The notes below the pieces were generated by a model that was given only the letters and a program-made list of their open reading frames with translations, was not told the DNA's origin and did no database searches. Source: Cyprinodon diabolis (Eukaryota > Chordata > Actinopteri > Cyprinodontiformes > Cyprinodontidae). Taken from it: a DNA stretch of 64,000 nucleotides. Positions 21,785 to 34,965 of the stretch are shown here, one piece after another. Numbering within the stretch: position 1 is the first letter of the stretch; every line of letters begins with the position of its first letter. A program made the position numbers and the translations under genes. The stretch is taken from the NCBI GenBank assembly GCA_030533445.1, contig CM060076.1, positions 26,708,603 through 26,772,602 on the forward strand, given 5' to 3'.

Positions 21785-22927
21785 TTTTGTTATCCTTTTT
21801 TCATAGAGTTGTCAAAGATTTCTTATTACGGATTAGAAATGGTCAAGACAATCTCCTGCAGTTCAAACCGAGCATCAGTATTGGGAAGAAAGGTGATTTG
21901 AATGACTTTGAACGTGGCATGATTGTTCGTGCCAGAAGGGCTGGTCTGAGTATTTCAGAAACTGCTGATCTACTGGGATTTTCACGCACAACCATCTCTA
22001 GGGTTTACAGAGAATGGTCCAAAAAAGAAAAAACATCCAGTGAGCGGCAGTTCTGTGGGCGGAAATGCCTTGTTGATGCCAGAGGTCAGAGGAGAATGGA
22101 CAGACTGGTTTGAGCTGATAGAAGGGCAACAGTGACTCAAATTACCACCCGTTACAACCAAGGTGGGCAGAAGAGCATCTCTGAACGCATAGTACGTCGA
22201 ACTTTGAGGCAGATGGGCTACAGCAGCAGAAGACCACACCGGGTGCCACTCCTTTCAGCTAAGAACAGGAAACTGAGGCTACAATTTGCACAAGCTCATC
22301 GAAATTGGACAATAGAAGATTGGAAAAATGTTGCCTGGTCTGATGAGTCTTGATTTCTGCTGGTTGGTAGGGTCAGAATTTGGCGTCTACAACATGAAAG
22401 CATGGATCCATCCTGCCTTGTATCAACGGTTCAGGTTGGTGGTGGTGGTGTCATGGTGTGGGGAATATGTTCTTGGCACTCTTTGGGCCCCTTGGTACCA
22501 ATTGAGCATCGTTGCAACGCCACAGCCTACCTGAGAATTGTTGCTGACCATGTCCATCCCTTTATGACCACAATGTACCCAACTTCTGATGGCTACTTTC
22601 AGCAGGATAATGCGCCATGTTATAAAGCTGGAATCATCTCAGACTGGGTTCTTGAACATGACAATGAGTTCACTGTACTCAAATGGCCTCCACAGTCACC
22701 AGATCTCAATCCAATAGAGCATCTTTGGGATGTGGTGGAACGGGAGATTCGCATCATGGATGTGCAACTGTGTGATGCCATCATGTCAATATGGACCAAA
22801 CTCCCTGAGGAATGCTTCCAGCACCTTGTTGAATTTATGCCATGAAGAATTGAGGCAGTTTTGAAGGCAAAAGGGGGTCCAACCTGTTACTAGCATGGGG
22901 TACCTAATAAAGTGGCCAGTGAGTGTA
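21785..22927 (+). mobile_element. 5'-truncated Tc1/mariner element
   Basis: A Tc1 transposase fills most of this segment. The right end carries the inverted-repeat sequence TACCTAATAAAGTGGCCAGT then GAGTG followed by TA at 22926-22927, the expected Tc1 target dinucleotide. The matching left repeat is missing; the coding frame begins almost at the left boundary. Confidence 0.8.
21787..22845 (+). pseudogene. Tc1 transposase with two in-frame TGA codons
   Basis: One frame runs through the whole gene. It starts with a paired helix-turn-helix domain (LNDFERGMIVRARRAGLSIS, DLLGFSRTTISRVYREW), then the second HTH region (RIVRRTLRQMGY), and the DDE domain. First catalytic Asp is in VAWSDES (about 22345), second in GYFQQDNAPC (about 22607), and Glu in SPDLNPIEHLWD (about 22715), giving the DD34E spacing. 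Stops occur only at 22111-22113 and 22351-22353, both where the family normally has Arg, consistent with CGA to TGA changes. Small in-frame losses after the second stop and near MDVQLCDAI shorten it. It ends at TGA after EFMP (22843-22845). Confidence 0.85.
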
Positions 22928-25900
22928 TACTTAGAAATATCATTCCTTTATTAGAATAGGCAGCATTTAGAATACCGCAGTTTACCAACATGCATGGGTT
23001 GACATTGGACTTCATCTTCATCGTGTCACTATGCAAACACCGGGCGTTCTGTTGACTAGGGCATAAAATAGTGCTGTTGGGTTTTAGGTTTCCAGAGAGG
23101 ATCAGGGCTGCAGTATATTGAATCCATGTGGGGAGTACGTTTTTAATCTGTGCCTTACCCACAGTCCTTCCTGTTTCTAATTTGGCGCTGCAGCGGTTTT
23201 GTCCCGAGGCCAAGAGCCTCTCTTCCACAGAGTGTCTATTTCCTCTGAAGTGAATAGTAGCAGGTGTGCTGGCCCAAGATCCCTAGGAGAAGTCTGCTTA
23301 TGAATGGCCCACATCTCACTCTTTCTCGCTTGTCTTTGTTTTCTTTTTTCTTCCTGACATTCTTATTTTTGAACGCGTCTCACATTCTTTTCCTTTCTTC
23401 TTTTTTTTCTGTCTTCCTCTGCTGTTTTGTCTTCACCATTTTGTGGTCTCTTTTTTGTCTCCCTCATCTCTCATTTTATTGTTCTTCTTTGCTGTATTTG
23501 CTGTCTTCAAGGTCAAGAGAACAACTTTAAATAAGTCATAACGATGTAGCTTGTGGCAATAAAATGAAAAAACAACATAAACAAGGGGAGCTAAGTAGAA
23601 TATAAGCATATTCCAGACATCTAACATGATAAAACACATGAACCAGTCAAGGTAGAAATTCTTTCATAAGCAAAGTAAAAAATAAAAATCCGCTTTCATT
23701 TTCCAAAACAAAACTGGTTACGCACAACTCCATTTCCATCAGGAATTAATTTTGGTTATTCGACTGGCAAATGTGTACATGAAATTAATATCCCCCCGTA
23801 TAATAAAAACAATACATCCACATATGCAAGAGGGAAGAAATGTGTACATGTGAGTTAAAATAAAGAAAAAGAGAGTCAATCATCTTAAGTATTGAGCCTC
23901 TTGTTATTAATTCAGCTGGATGGACAAAAATCCATCAAGTCTTTGAGAGGAGGAGACATGTTGTCATACTGGTTTATAGGGGCTATGGATTCAAATTTAA
24001 CTTTAGAGACCTTTAATATTATCCCTTTCCTAAAACTCAGGCTCTAATGATTCAGGCTCTCAGGGGTGCAGTTTCTTTAAGCCAATGAATCATATCTAGG
24101 TTAAATCATATTCGTATTTATCACTCACAGAAAAGCAGCAAAAGAAACAATGTTTTGGGGCCAATCATGTGTGACTAAGCTCAGGGGTGAAATCCAGCTG
24201 CAAAGCCATTAAGGAAATGAGAGTATAACTAAAGGCTTGTTTAACAGAAACACATGAACTCTTAATGATGTTTGTGTTTCTTCAATTTTGCTTCCACATC
24301 ATTGTGCCAAGTTGAATTTTGTCTAAAGGTTATGAGGGGATGTTGAAGACTTTGTTCCCAGTAAATTTGAGAACATGTGATTTCAACATGTAAGAACTCA
24401 GTTGTTGGATTAAAAAAAAATCTAAACAATAAACAAGGCTATGTAGTTTGTATGGTGTTGCAACAAGACAAATTACAACACTAAGTAATAGAATTGCTAA
24501 TTTTTTTTTTTAATTCTTCACATTATATCACTCTAAATAATTCTGTAAAATGTCACTGCCCTCAACTGGACATCCAAGAAGAAGCCATAGACCCCCCTAC
24601 TAACAATGGACATACTGCTGCCCGTGTCTAGGCTTCGTCCCCGATTTTGCTCTCCTGATTTTCTGCCAAAGTCAACTACGGGCATCGTTTCCAGCCATGG
24701 CATTTCCGGCATCTGCACACGCTTGTGTTTACACAGGATGTTCAAACTTGATGCAGATTACACAAATCCAATTTGGAGGCTGAGTTCAATCACCTCTTTT
24801 ATTTCAACATTAAGTAGATGAAGCTGGGAGCCACATCCATTTCCAAGAGGATTGGGTAAGGGTAATGAACTGTACATCAGTACGTTTAGATAGTATTTTG
24901 GAGAAGGCAGATGGATCTCATCCATGAGTTCCCACAAGCCTGCATTAAGTTGAAATTACTCAGTTTAGTTTTTTTAGGTATCTTTTACTAAATACTATGG
25001 TGCTCACTGAAATGATTGGCAAAGAAACCAAGAGGACATGGACACTTCAAGTGCAATTCCCACAATTGTGTAAGCCTCATTTTCTGTTCACATGCCAAGA
25101 CACATGTAACACAACTCTGTGTTATGAACCTTTTTTCATCTTAAATCAGATAATATTTGATTACTTAAACTCAGGAAACACAGTAGAGGTCAGACTTCAG
25201 TTGTGCCAAGTTGAGTTTCTCATATTATAGAGCAAATAATTTCCAAGTTTGGCTGAGGGCGACCTACGGGGGTGCTGGCCCAGTCCCTTGTTTGAGTCCA
25301 GCTCCGAGTCAGGATTGAGATAGTAAATGCAGCGGAAGACTGAATGGTCTATGACCTTTTCACAAGTACAAAAGGACCTTTTTTGTGTCCAAAAGGGCAG
25401 TCATTTGTTCAACAGGATTTTAATTACTGCTCACTTCAAACAAAAGCCCAGTTTGGCTGGTGAATGTGTCCTCACCTGGGTCCTATTTCACATTTGGGAT
25501 GGGCGTTGACCTTCCAACGCACCTGGTTAGGCAGCGTATGACTGCCAACCTGTTCCTAGCTTAGGAAGCCATCCCATTTCAGTGGAGCAACTCCATTCAG
25601 TGTGGCCAGTTGTCCACCTAATTGTATCACATTCTGCGTCTTTGTGCTGGCATTCCCTGTGCAGCTAAAGGTTTCGAAAATCTCATCCGCCACATCAAAA
25701 GGCCCCTATTAACCCCTGACCTCTGGTTGGTGTGTGTGGACAAGGTCGCTCCTCACACCCAATCAGGCCCATTAACACGTCGCCCCACTGCAGAAAAACC
25801 ATTTTGACGGGCTGTAATTGGTGCTAAGTGATGGTGGATAAAGGCCCCCTCTGTGCTGCCTACTGGACTGAGCAGTTCTGACCGCTCTCCGAGCTTCACG

Positions 25901-27595
25901 CTTGACATTTCCCTTCAGAGCCCAATGTGAGAAGAGAGGAACTGGAGAACCCCCCTTCCTGGACGACCACCTCCTAAATTTCTTCATCTTTCAACTCTCT
26001 TCCGTTTGCCACGGCACTCGTTTGAAAATGTGTGATAATGAGGTTCTAAAGGGGAGAACAGGCTGAAGCAGAATTGCATGGTCAAGATCAGTGGAAGCTG
26101 ATTAGTCCAATGGCAGACCATTCCTTTCAGAGCAACCCTAATTAGTTTATGTTAGCTGGAGAAGGTCAGGGGGCGTGTTAGACTGAGGCCTTTTCTTTAA
26201 ATGCCACAATAGCGTGATGATCTGCAGTTGCAGGTGCAGCTTTCGGCCTCTTTTATGTTGATAATCTACTTTGAAATTTTGTTGTGTGCTTGAGTTTGCA
26301 AAAAGTTTTGGACAATGAGGTCTTTTACTGGTGAGCATGTGACATTTCTGAAAACTAGCCAGATATCTATTCTTTTTTTCTTTCCCAGGCTTTCTCCATT
26401 TATTAGTCTAAAACTGTAAAATCAAGGCAGTTTTCAAATAACACACTTAACAATCAGGAAAAGCACCCTTATTTGGAATGTAGGATTTAATGGCAAATAA
26501 AATGAGGTCCAAAACATCTGAACAAGCTGAAACTGAAGAGAAATATTTTACTAACTTGTAGTCCACCCATTAAATTCATGTTCTTTCAATAAATTATGTT
26601 TTCAAGAAGTACTCCCATCCTCAGTCGTATTGCAATTCACATTTACTGAGTTCATGTTTTTTTCTACATTACAATTCTTTAATCTATAACTGCAATCCCA
26701 AATGCGCCATGGTTGTTTATAGTGTGAGTCCATGGAAACAGTCCTGTGGAACCAGTCCAAGGCTTCTCTTACACAAAGCTCTATACTTAAGACAGGTCTA
26801 ACTCCCTATCCTGTAGGCCCTACCATGCTCTCATCCCCGTATTTAACATTCTGACGTCAGACAGGAGCAGAGGAGGCAGCAGAGGCGACTTTAATACTAA
26901 ATCTCTCACCCTGTCATTATCGGCCTGTGTGACCGCCTATCAGGGGCCCGTGAGTGATGTGGGAAAGCCTGGGCCATGTCCTCCCAACTCCTGCAGACCA
27001 GGCTGCCTGCTCTGTCCAAACCAAACTGAAAAATAAAGGATAGGCACAGCTACAGTTGACATCAATGAGACGCTGGGCTCTTTATGCCCACTCTGTGGTT
27101 AGAAGGAGAGAAGCCTGTATATTAATCTCTTTCTAGTCTTTACTCGTGTGTTTTCTTCCTCTTTCGCCTTCTTACCACAGAAACTGTATTTCTAGGTCCT
27201 CCGTTCAATTACTGCTAAATAAAACAAAAGCAAAGAATTCCCTCTATTATCCATTAGCTATACAGTTTTTCTGCTTCCTAACGAAATATAAAAGACAGAT
27301 GCATGGTTAATCTTTGGCCCACCGCTGTAAAGGATATCACCAAGAAACAATCTGAAGTCCAAGTAATGTTTTAGGAGTAATTGATTATTATTTTTTGTTC
27401 TATTATTAAATCGCCTAGGTTACTGTCCTTGGTGTTTAAATTCAGAGGAGCCAACTAATTAAATAAAATTTATAGACTTATCTGAATGTATTACAGTAAC
27501 CTGTTTCTTTAAATACATTTACACCTACACTACTCCATGTTGGTACTTTTTCAGCACAAAAAGATTAAGTCAGATTTTATCAGATAGTTTGGAGT
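22928..27595. other. gene-free stretch
   Basis: No exon chain or known repeat is recognised over about 4.7 kb. A polypyrimidine tract lies at about 23310-23475 and an imperfect T-run near 24501. Segments at about 25600-26340 and 26840-27090 are GC-richer and more complex than the flanks, and contain a CRE-like TGACGTCA at about 26852-26859. They could be regulatory, but only cross-species comparison would show this. Confidence 0.4.
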
Positions 27596-27599
27596 ACTG

Positions 27600-27800
27600 T
27601 TGGGAGTGTTGGCCTAGTGGTTAGAGCAGTGCACTTGTGCTCTGAGAAGATTGCAAGTACCAACTTAGATCCCCACAGCCTCCACTCTGGGTTCCTTAGC
27701 AAAGACCCTTAACCCCACACTGCTCTTCAGGCGCTACACAATGGCAGCCCAATGCTCCCCAAGGGGATGGGTTAAGTGCACATAATAAATTTTGTTAGAT
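27600..27800 (+). repeat. tRNA-derived SINE
   Basis: The head GGGAGTGTTGGCCTAGTGGT contains a good A box (TGGCCTAGTGG). It is followed by a degenerate B-box region, then the tail ACCCTTAACCCCACACTGCT and GGGATGGGTTAAGTGCACAT, a tail common in fish SINEs. A 5'-truncated relative is at about 50800-50970. Confidence 0.7.
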
Positions 27801-28025
27801 CAACATAAATGGTGCATAAATGTGATGAAGGAGGAAAAATATAGTTCTTAACTATTATGCTAACTAAAGGACACAACATGCATTTGTGTGTAGCCCAGGT
27901 GTTAGAACCGATTGCTGCAATTAGAGTTATGAGTGTATGTACCTCTAGAGAGCAATCCTTTCGACTATTCTTCTTTCCACAGTAACTTTGGCAACAGTGG
28001 CAGACATACAAGGGTGACAATGGCG

Positions 28026-28310
28026 TCACATGTGGGAGTTTGCTCTGCAACTGAAGGGTTTTTGTTTTAAACCCCAGTTCAGGCTTTCGGGTGTCGTTGT
28101 GTCCTTGGGCTTCACCCGCATTGCCTACTGATGCTGGTAGACTCGCTTCTGTCAGTGAGCCCCAGGGCAGCTGTGGCTACAATGTAGGTAGTCACCATCA
28201 ATGTGTGAGTATGTGCATGAATGGGTAAATGACTGAATGTGGTGTAAAGTGCTTTGGTCAAATCTCTTGACTTGAAAAAGTGCTATATAAGTACAGACCA
28301 TCATCTAAAC
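28026..28310 (+). repeat. SINE with V-SINE-type core and tail
   Basis: GGGCAGCTGTGGCTACAATG, then GTGTGAGTATGTGCATGAAT, TGTAAAGTGCTTTGG and AAAAGTGCTATATAAGTACA form the well-known core and 3' tail of vertebrate V-SINE-like elements. The tRNA-like head is missing or too diverged. Confidence 0.7.
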
Positions 28311-28326
28311 CATCTCTAGACTATCC

Positions 28327-28375
28327 TGAGAATTGGCATTTAGAGATCTAGACCATCTCTAAATGCCAATTCTCA
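28327..28375. repeat. perfect 21-bp inverted repeat, 7-nt loop
   Basis: Bases 28327-28347 are exactly complementary to 28355-28375, separated by CTAGACC. The hairpin lies 17 bases after the SINE tail. No poly-U terminator or other RNA gene signal accompanies it. Confidence 0.92.
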
Positions 28376-28399
28376 AGTCTTGCCAGACTTGCCATCAAT

Positions 28400-31300
28400 T
28401 TTGAGGCCATTATTACACATTGTTGTGCTTTAAACTAAACTTATTATAAGATAAGCTCTCTCCTACAGCAAATTATCTGAAGACTTCCTGTTGTCAACAC
28501 TGTGGTGTGTTCACGATGATGATAACTTTTAGTTTGCTTTTACTCATAGCTATTTGAATATAGATCAACAGATTTGATTTTGGCCTAATGAGACCTGAGC
28601 ACCTTCTCTAACATATTTGCTGTGCCTATTAAATAGCTCAGTAAAATCCTCAATCCAGACCTCTTGTAACTCAATATTAACAATCCATAAATGCTAGATT
28701 TTTGATAAAAGTTGTAATTTCACAGGCTAATTGCTTGCTTCTCATGAAGACTGTATTTGCTTGCCTAAGGGGGTTTGCAGTTGTATCATACTGTTTTAAA
28801 TGGACAGATCACGGCGTCAAAAGTACTCTGAGTTTTTGTAATGCACTTTTGTAGCTTAATCCTACCTTAAACTTCCTTTAGACTCATTGGTCTCTAGAAT
28901 TCTTTATTTTCTAACAATCCTTTAAGGCCTCGGGGCATACACAGATGTTAAATTAGACATGGGAATAATATGGAGATATGGAGTAATTAGATTACTTCTG
29001 AAGCCAAATTACTGGACTGAATTTACTGAGGGATATTATTAAAGGAGAGTGAAGGCACACGTTCCCCCCAGCCACCACCCTAGGCACACATGCACTTTTC
29101 TGGGTCACTTAGTTCTGCAGTCACTCTACATTTGTACTAAAAAAATAAAACTAGTATTTTCCCTTTAAAGTTATGTGCTGAATTGAATTGCTCTAACAGA
29201 TATAATGCCAAAAAATATATTAAAGTTTGGGGTGTGACTTAATTAAATACTTTCAGTTCAAGTATAAATACATTGGCAAAGCTCTTTGTGTGTTAAAATT
29301 GTTGTGTTTATATAAAGGTGCAGAAAATACAGTTACAAACAACAACTGAACAAGTCTTGCACTAACCACAGCATTGTCTTGACACCTGTGGTGACGAAGA
29401 AAAGAACCCAAACATGCCAGCTGAGTCAGTCCAACAGGCCATGTGATGTGGGCCTTTATGAGAGGACACCTGCAGCACCCATTGCCCCCAGTCTGCATTG
29501 TAACAGCTTCGTTACAGGGCGGGAGCAAAAGGGGGAAAGTAACAGGGCCAGTCCCAGGTTTGGCCCTAAAGGCCATAACTATTACTTCAGTTCACGGGTT
29601 GCCTTTGGCCTTGCTAACTCTTCCATGAAATGGGCCCCAGAAACAGTGCAAACCTCCCAGAAACAGGCTGCTCACTGTTAACCAACAGTGAACTCTTTGT
29701 GTGAAAATTGTCAAAGCTGGCCTTTTCAGCGCCGGTTCTGCCTTTCTTTTGAGCCTCAGCTGTGAGCAAACAAAACAGGCTTAAGGTTTGCATTATGGTA
29801 AGCTAGCTAGTGGGATATTTGTATCTGTGTTTGTGTCAGTGAGAGAAGCAAAGTTTATGCTTTCTCTGCCCTGCAGGTGGGCCTTTAGTGATGATAATGA
29901 TGAAAAACTACTGTAGATATTAGTACATTAAAATGCAGTATATAATGCTGTCAAAGCATTTTTGACCTTCTATTACATATTGACAGAAAGTTAAAAATGG
30001 TGTATATCCTTATCTAAACATTTCTTTTGTTCATTCTGCCCAGATCCTGCTGTATAAGTGGTTTGGATAATTTAAGTTAAGGACTTGAAAAGCCTATTCA
30101 GACAGTATTATGTAGTATTAGATAATAATTGTGTGTATTTGAATGCAAAAGGTTTCTGATTAGTGTCCTACATAGCATTTAAACAAAAAGAAAAAAATAT
30201 CTAAGGAATATTTTTTTGGGACTTCTGTGGACAGAAACAAAATCAGATTATTTCATATTATTTGAATGTGTTGTCAGTGCATACATGTCTAGTAAAAGCA
30301 AAACACTGTGTTATCTGTTGTAGAATTTAATTCAAGGCTTAATGGACCATCGAGTAACCACAGTGTTAATAAACTCCCCAGAAGCAGTGTTACCTCTTAC
30401 AGCTGTGCAACACAAAGAGCTATACAACATGGCAAGAATGAGGTACAGCTACGACTGTCATTGTATGAATAAATGCTCAAACATATTTATTAAGCTGGAT
30501 AAACTCTACAAAAACAGGCTTTTTCTTTTTTTTTTTTTTCCTCCTGGATGGAATGAAAAACCAGTAGCCCTGGGTTTAACCGCTTTTCACTTTGCAAAAT
30601 CGCTCCCAAGGTCGCTGTTTTTTATTTCTAGGCATTCTGGGCCAATATAATTCAATTTCTGTGGCAAGGCCAGATTTTTTTTGCAGCTCGGCTCTTGCTT
30701 CTAAACTAAGATGTAGTTAGGGTAAGGAGGTTTGCAATGCCACCACTATCCGTGCATGGTAAAAGCAATAATCACATCTACTGTCCTGCAAAAACAATGC
30801 TGCAAAAACCACCAGTTTCCCTGTTGCACCATAAAAATATTTACCTAGCAACAAGGTTAATACATGCTCACGAAGTTAACTCACTGAGCAACAAGGTTTC
30901 ATTCCACTTAAATCAACATTTTAGAATTTAAAAAGCTGCATACTAGATGGTTTGATGGCAATGTGACTGTTTACTACTTAGGAACAAATGACAAAAACTA
31001 AATGGAGTCAAAGTTATTTACAGTTAGTTAAATTCCCTGCTGAGAGGCCCTGTTAAATGTTTCTTCCACAGACTTTGCTGGGAAATATTTGCAATGGTTT
31101 CCATCCAAATCTGGGTCACTCAGTTCTACATTCACAGTGCAGGTGAGTTGGACCAGGTTTGTTTGGCTTTGGTCATTGGCTGTCCTTTCCTTTCCACAGG
31201 ACTGGGAAAGCAGCACCACAAACAGCTTGAGACAACAAGAGATGCTTTTGTCAAGTTTCCCACAGCAAAATGACACAGCTAATCTGCTTGCTGCCAATGT

Positions 31301-32480
31301 TGTCCAGGTCTCCCAGGACAGTCCCTAGGGGCCACGAGACCTGCTGCAGCCCAGTCAAAGAGAGGCAGGAGAGTGAGAGCCCCCAGGAGAATAGGTAACA
31401 CTGTCAGCCAGTCATTCTGCAGCAGCATGCAGATGAAAACAGCCTCTTTCACATGGCATGTATTTTGGCTCCCAAGCCTGTAATCATGGATAATTAGCTT
31501 AAGAACTCAATTCCGAGCTGGGTCTATTTCTTATTCCTGTCACACTGTCAGAAAATATATTTACCTACCACTTTTCCAAACTGTCTAAAGACATGAAGAG
31601 AGGTTTGACTGATCCATGGAAATCACTCCTGTGTGTGATACTTATTTTAAGAATCAAAAGGTATACTGTAATGTATGGGATTTAGGAATAGCAGTTATTT
31701 CATAGTCAATTTTAAATTAGCCATAAAAGTTGTGGTTGAAGCTTTTTCAAAGTGGTGTTTCATCTGTGTAATTAACATATATGAATTTATGTAACAAATT
31801 GCTCAATCAAGTAGTCAAAACCAGTTTGGTTCAATTCATCAAGGTTGTCAAAATGATTCCTCAAATTCCTCCATCTGACCATTTAATCTCCCAACATTTA
31901 CTGTTAAGCAAGTTTAATAAGATTAGCCAGAATAAGAGATGTGCAGAGAAATCACCTGGTGACCAGAATTGGGCAATATTACTCTCGACTAGTATGGTAT
32001 TAAAACCTGAAACAAAAACTCTGATCTTTTTTATTTATAACTAAGCTCCTCTGAGGGGAAATTGTTATGGACGCCGTTAGAAACAACTGTAAGAGAAACA
32101 GTATTCTGCAAAGGAAAGCCAGCTGTTCATTAGGTTGTCACTGGACTACAGCGGTATATTAAAGCAATATAGAAGCAAGTCTGAACCCATTGCATAAAGT
32201 GGCTCTGTTTCAGTGTACAGTAAAACACATGCAGCTTAGGTTCACAGTCTGTAATGCCAACCCCCCTCTCTCTCTCTTTACAGAAGACAGTGGTCCTTTG
32301 CTGTAAAACACAAACTTTAGAAAGGATTTGTGTAGCACAGGTCATAAGAACTGTATCAGACATTACTTCAAATTCTTAACATAAAAACTCTGCACAGAAG
32401 AACTGTTAGTGTGTGGGACGATAAGTTTGGAGGAGAGAAACCCCACTGGAGGACTTTTTGTAAGCCTCCAATAAGAAAAC
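28400..32480. other. gene-free stretch
   Basis: No gene is recognised. Moderately complex AT-rich segments with homeodomain-like TAAT cores lie at about 28920-29060. A polyT/C tract lies at 30525-30542. Another complex segment lies at about 31020-31520. These are only candidates for regulatory DNA. Confidence 0.4.
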
Positions 32481-32489
32481 GGTCCGGTG

Positions 32490-32715
32490 ATCTTCAATGG
32501 AGTATCCTTCATTGCGCCATTGCAACAAACTCTTTTTTTTATCATTTATTGCTCCTGGGTTTCTAAATGACTGTCCTTTTTGCAGTTTATCAAAAAATGT
32601 ATTACATGTTTTTATGGATTGTGCATGGTTGACTACTTTTTTTAACCTTTTGATGAATATTCTTAGTCTCTTTGGGGTTGTTTTTACCAATTGCATTTTA
32701 TCAATGGTGCACATT
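32490..32715 (+). pseudogene. possible LINE ORF2 C-terminal (zinc-knuckle) fragment
   Basis: The plus frame reads GFLNDCPFCSLSKNVLHVFM then DCAWLTTFFNLL. The C-P-x-C...H-x(4)-C arrangement resembles the cysteine motif at the end of L1/RTE-like ORF2 proteins. The fragment is short and AT-rich, so the assignment is tentative. Confidence 0.4.
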
Positions 32716-34380
32716 ACCCCAAAGCAACTAAATTAAAATCACAAATTTTATATTTTTAATTGCTTATCTATCCAGAAGAGAAAGACTGCAAGCTGGACCT
32801 CTACTTGCTGCTGCACTTCTGTGGAAGTGCAACGTCAGGGCCAGGATCGGGCAGGAGTTTAACCTCCACAGAGCCACCAGAAATTGAAATGCTTTTGTGC
32901 AACTGTGGGGTTTTGAAGGGATTTTATGCACGACTTCTGATCAGGGGGAATTAAAATACAACAAGCACCTTTTGTAAATCAGATCATGTTTTTAACAATG
33001 TTAATTTAACTTATTGTATGTATAAATGTTATGTTAAAAATCAAATATCTCTCTCTCTCTCACTCTTTATATATAAAAAAACATATTTAAACATTTCTAT
33101 CTGTTTGTACATAGATAGAGAGATACACAGAGAGACAGAGATCTTGGCCAAAAAGCTGGTTAAACATAATTGCAGGAGGTAATTTAGTTATTGTTGTCCA
33201 GATACCTCTGTCCCACAAACTGGAGGAGTTTTGCTGTGCTTTCAGATTACCGATGGGGCAGTTCTGCACCATTATCCTTTCCTTTTTAGATCACTTTTTA
33301 AAAGAACAAAAGACAAAACATTTTGTCAACAAAAGTTTTGATTATATCTTTTGCTAAATGTGTCCCTTTTTACACCTTGTTGCACTCCACAGCTTTAAGT
33401 ATGCATTACTGCTAGTTGTGTTTAACTCTATTTTATAACTACTGTATATAGTAGGATTTCTTCTTGATTGATTTACATATTTTACTTTGTTTGGTAAATT
33501 ATTGAAAAAAATGACAACTTTAAGAATGCAAATATACTGTAACAGTTTATTAATATATTTGTTTGTATTTCCCTAAACGCTAACTGTAATATTATGACAT
33601 AATTTGTTAAAAAGCATTTCCTAAGATCTAGCTATACAAACAAGCAGCATAACATGAGAAGGATTGGCATCACTTGGTCATCCCCTCACATGAAGGGCAA
33701 CCCCCTTTTGTTCTTTTACCTTACTTTTATCTTGCTGCAGCTCCCCTTACTTCTTCATATACAAACACATCTGTAGACGATAGACAGGAAAACATGCATA
33801 AAGTCTCATGCTGTCACTCTTTTAAAAAATGTACAACATATTTCGAGATTTGTTAGTTAAACTTTACATCGCATACTTTTAGAATAAAAACACAACACTG
33901 AAAAAAGACCGCTATACACAGCTGCTGGTCTAATTTGATTTAAGCATGTACAAATAGGATGGTCCACTCCGACCATAAAAGTAGTGTGGAGGTTTTGCTC
34001 AACGCAGCACTTTTGTCTGACCAGAGGCAGAGGGAAGGCTTCCAACAAACAAACAGATCACAAAAGGAAAAAGTAGCAAAAACACACACAGGCACTCTCT
34101 CAAACGATAGTTAGAAATACAGGAGAATAACTCAAAAGAATAAATATATTCCTCTAATGAAGCTTTGTTGACTTGTACCCATTTCCTCTACAAGTCAAGA
34201 AGGTAAAATGGCCAATTTAGCTTTGGCTAATCTTTATATGAGTGCTGTATTTTATCTACAAATACAATAAGTCTTTTAATTTCTACATCGCAAGCACAAA
34301 CAGAGGTGTATTTTTCTACAGTCTGTGACAGTCCAACACAAAGAAGCCCTTAGTTATGAAGTGAAATCAGGTTTTCTAAG
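32716..34380. other. gene-free AT-rich stretch
   Basis: No gene is recognised. A short CT microsatellite is at 33049-33062 and a GATA-like run around 33112-33125. Confidence 0.45.
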
Positions 34381-34965
34381 CAGGTGGTGTATTCACTCAC
34401 AGAGAGTTTCTGCTTTTCAATATTTAAAGCTGGCCAAACATCTTCAATTAAATTTATGTCTAGACTTTGGGCCAACCTGATGCTCTAAAACTTTCCACAG
34501 TGGGCTGGTGTGTTATAGCATTTTACGTGTAGGCAAAAATTTTCATTTTGGTTTCATATGACCAAATATTTTTGTCTTTCACATTTTTGCAAAACCAAAC
34601 ATTACCTATCTTCCCATTTGCTCCAACCACCTACCCTGTTGCAGGAAAGCTTCCCCACAGAATGACACTACCAACACCATGTTTGAAGAAGTTTTTTTCT
34701 ATACAGACAGCCGTTTGTCTGCTCTGTTTTGGTCTAATCTGATCAGAGCTCCTTTTTTCCATAAACATGCTATATACAGTAAGTGTGGCAGACTGTAAAC
34801 AGGAACGCTTATGACTTTACTTCATTAATGGTCCTCTTCTTGCACTGGTTTATCACATAAAATCCCAGTAGAATACATTGAAGCTTGTGATCTCATATCA
34901 CAAATTTGAAAAGTTAGAGTGGGATAAATACTTTTACAACACACAGCAAACACATATTGAGATTT
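34380..34965 (+). mobile_element. Tc1-associated non-autonomous DNA element
   Basis: Ordered words characteristic of a widespread fish Tc1-type MITE are present: ATGTCTAGACTTTGG, GGTTTCATATGACCAAATAT, CTTCCCCACAGAATGACACT, TATCACATAAAATCCCAGTA, and GGGATAAATACTTTTACAA at the end. Terminal repeats were not traced exactly, so the boundaries are approximate. Confidence 0.55.

Noticed and set aside
28327..28375. Hairpin as a microRNA precursor
   Set aside because: The 21-bp stem with 7-base loop is shorter than usual vertebrate precursors and sits on a SINE edge.
32406..32714. 102-codon minus-strand frame
   Set aside because: It is the shadow of the plus-strand LINE-like fragment, which has the better motif support.
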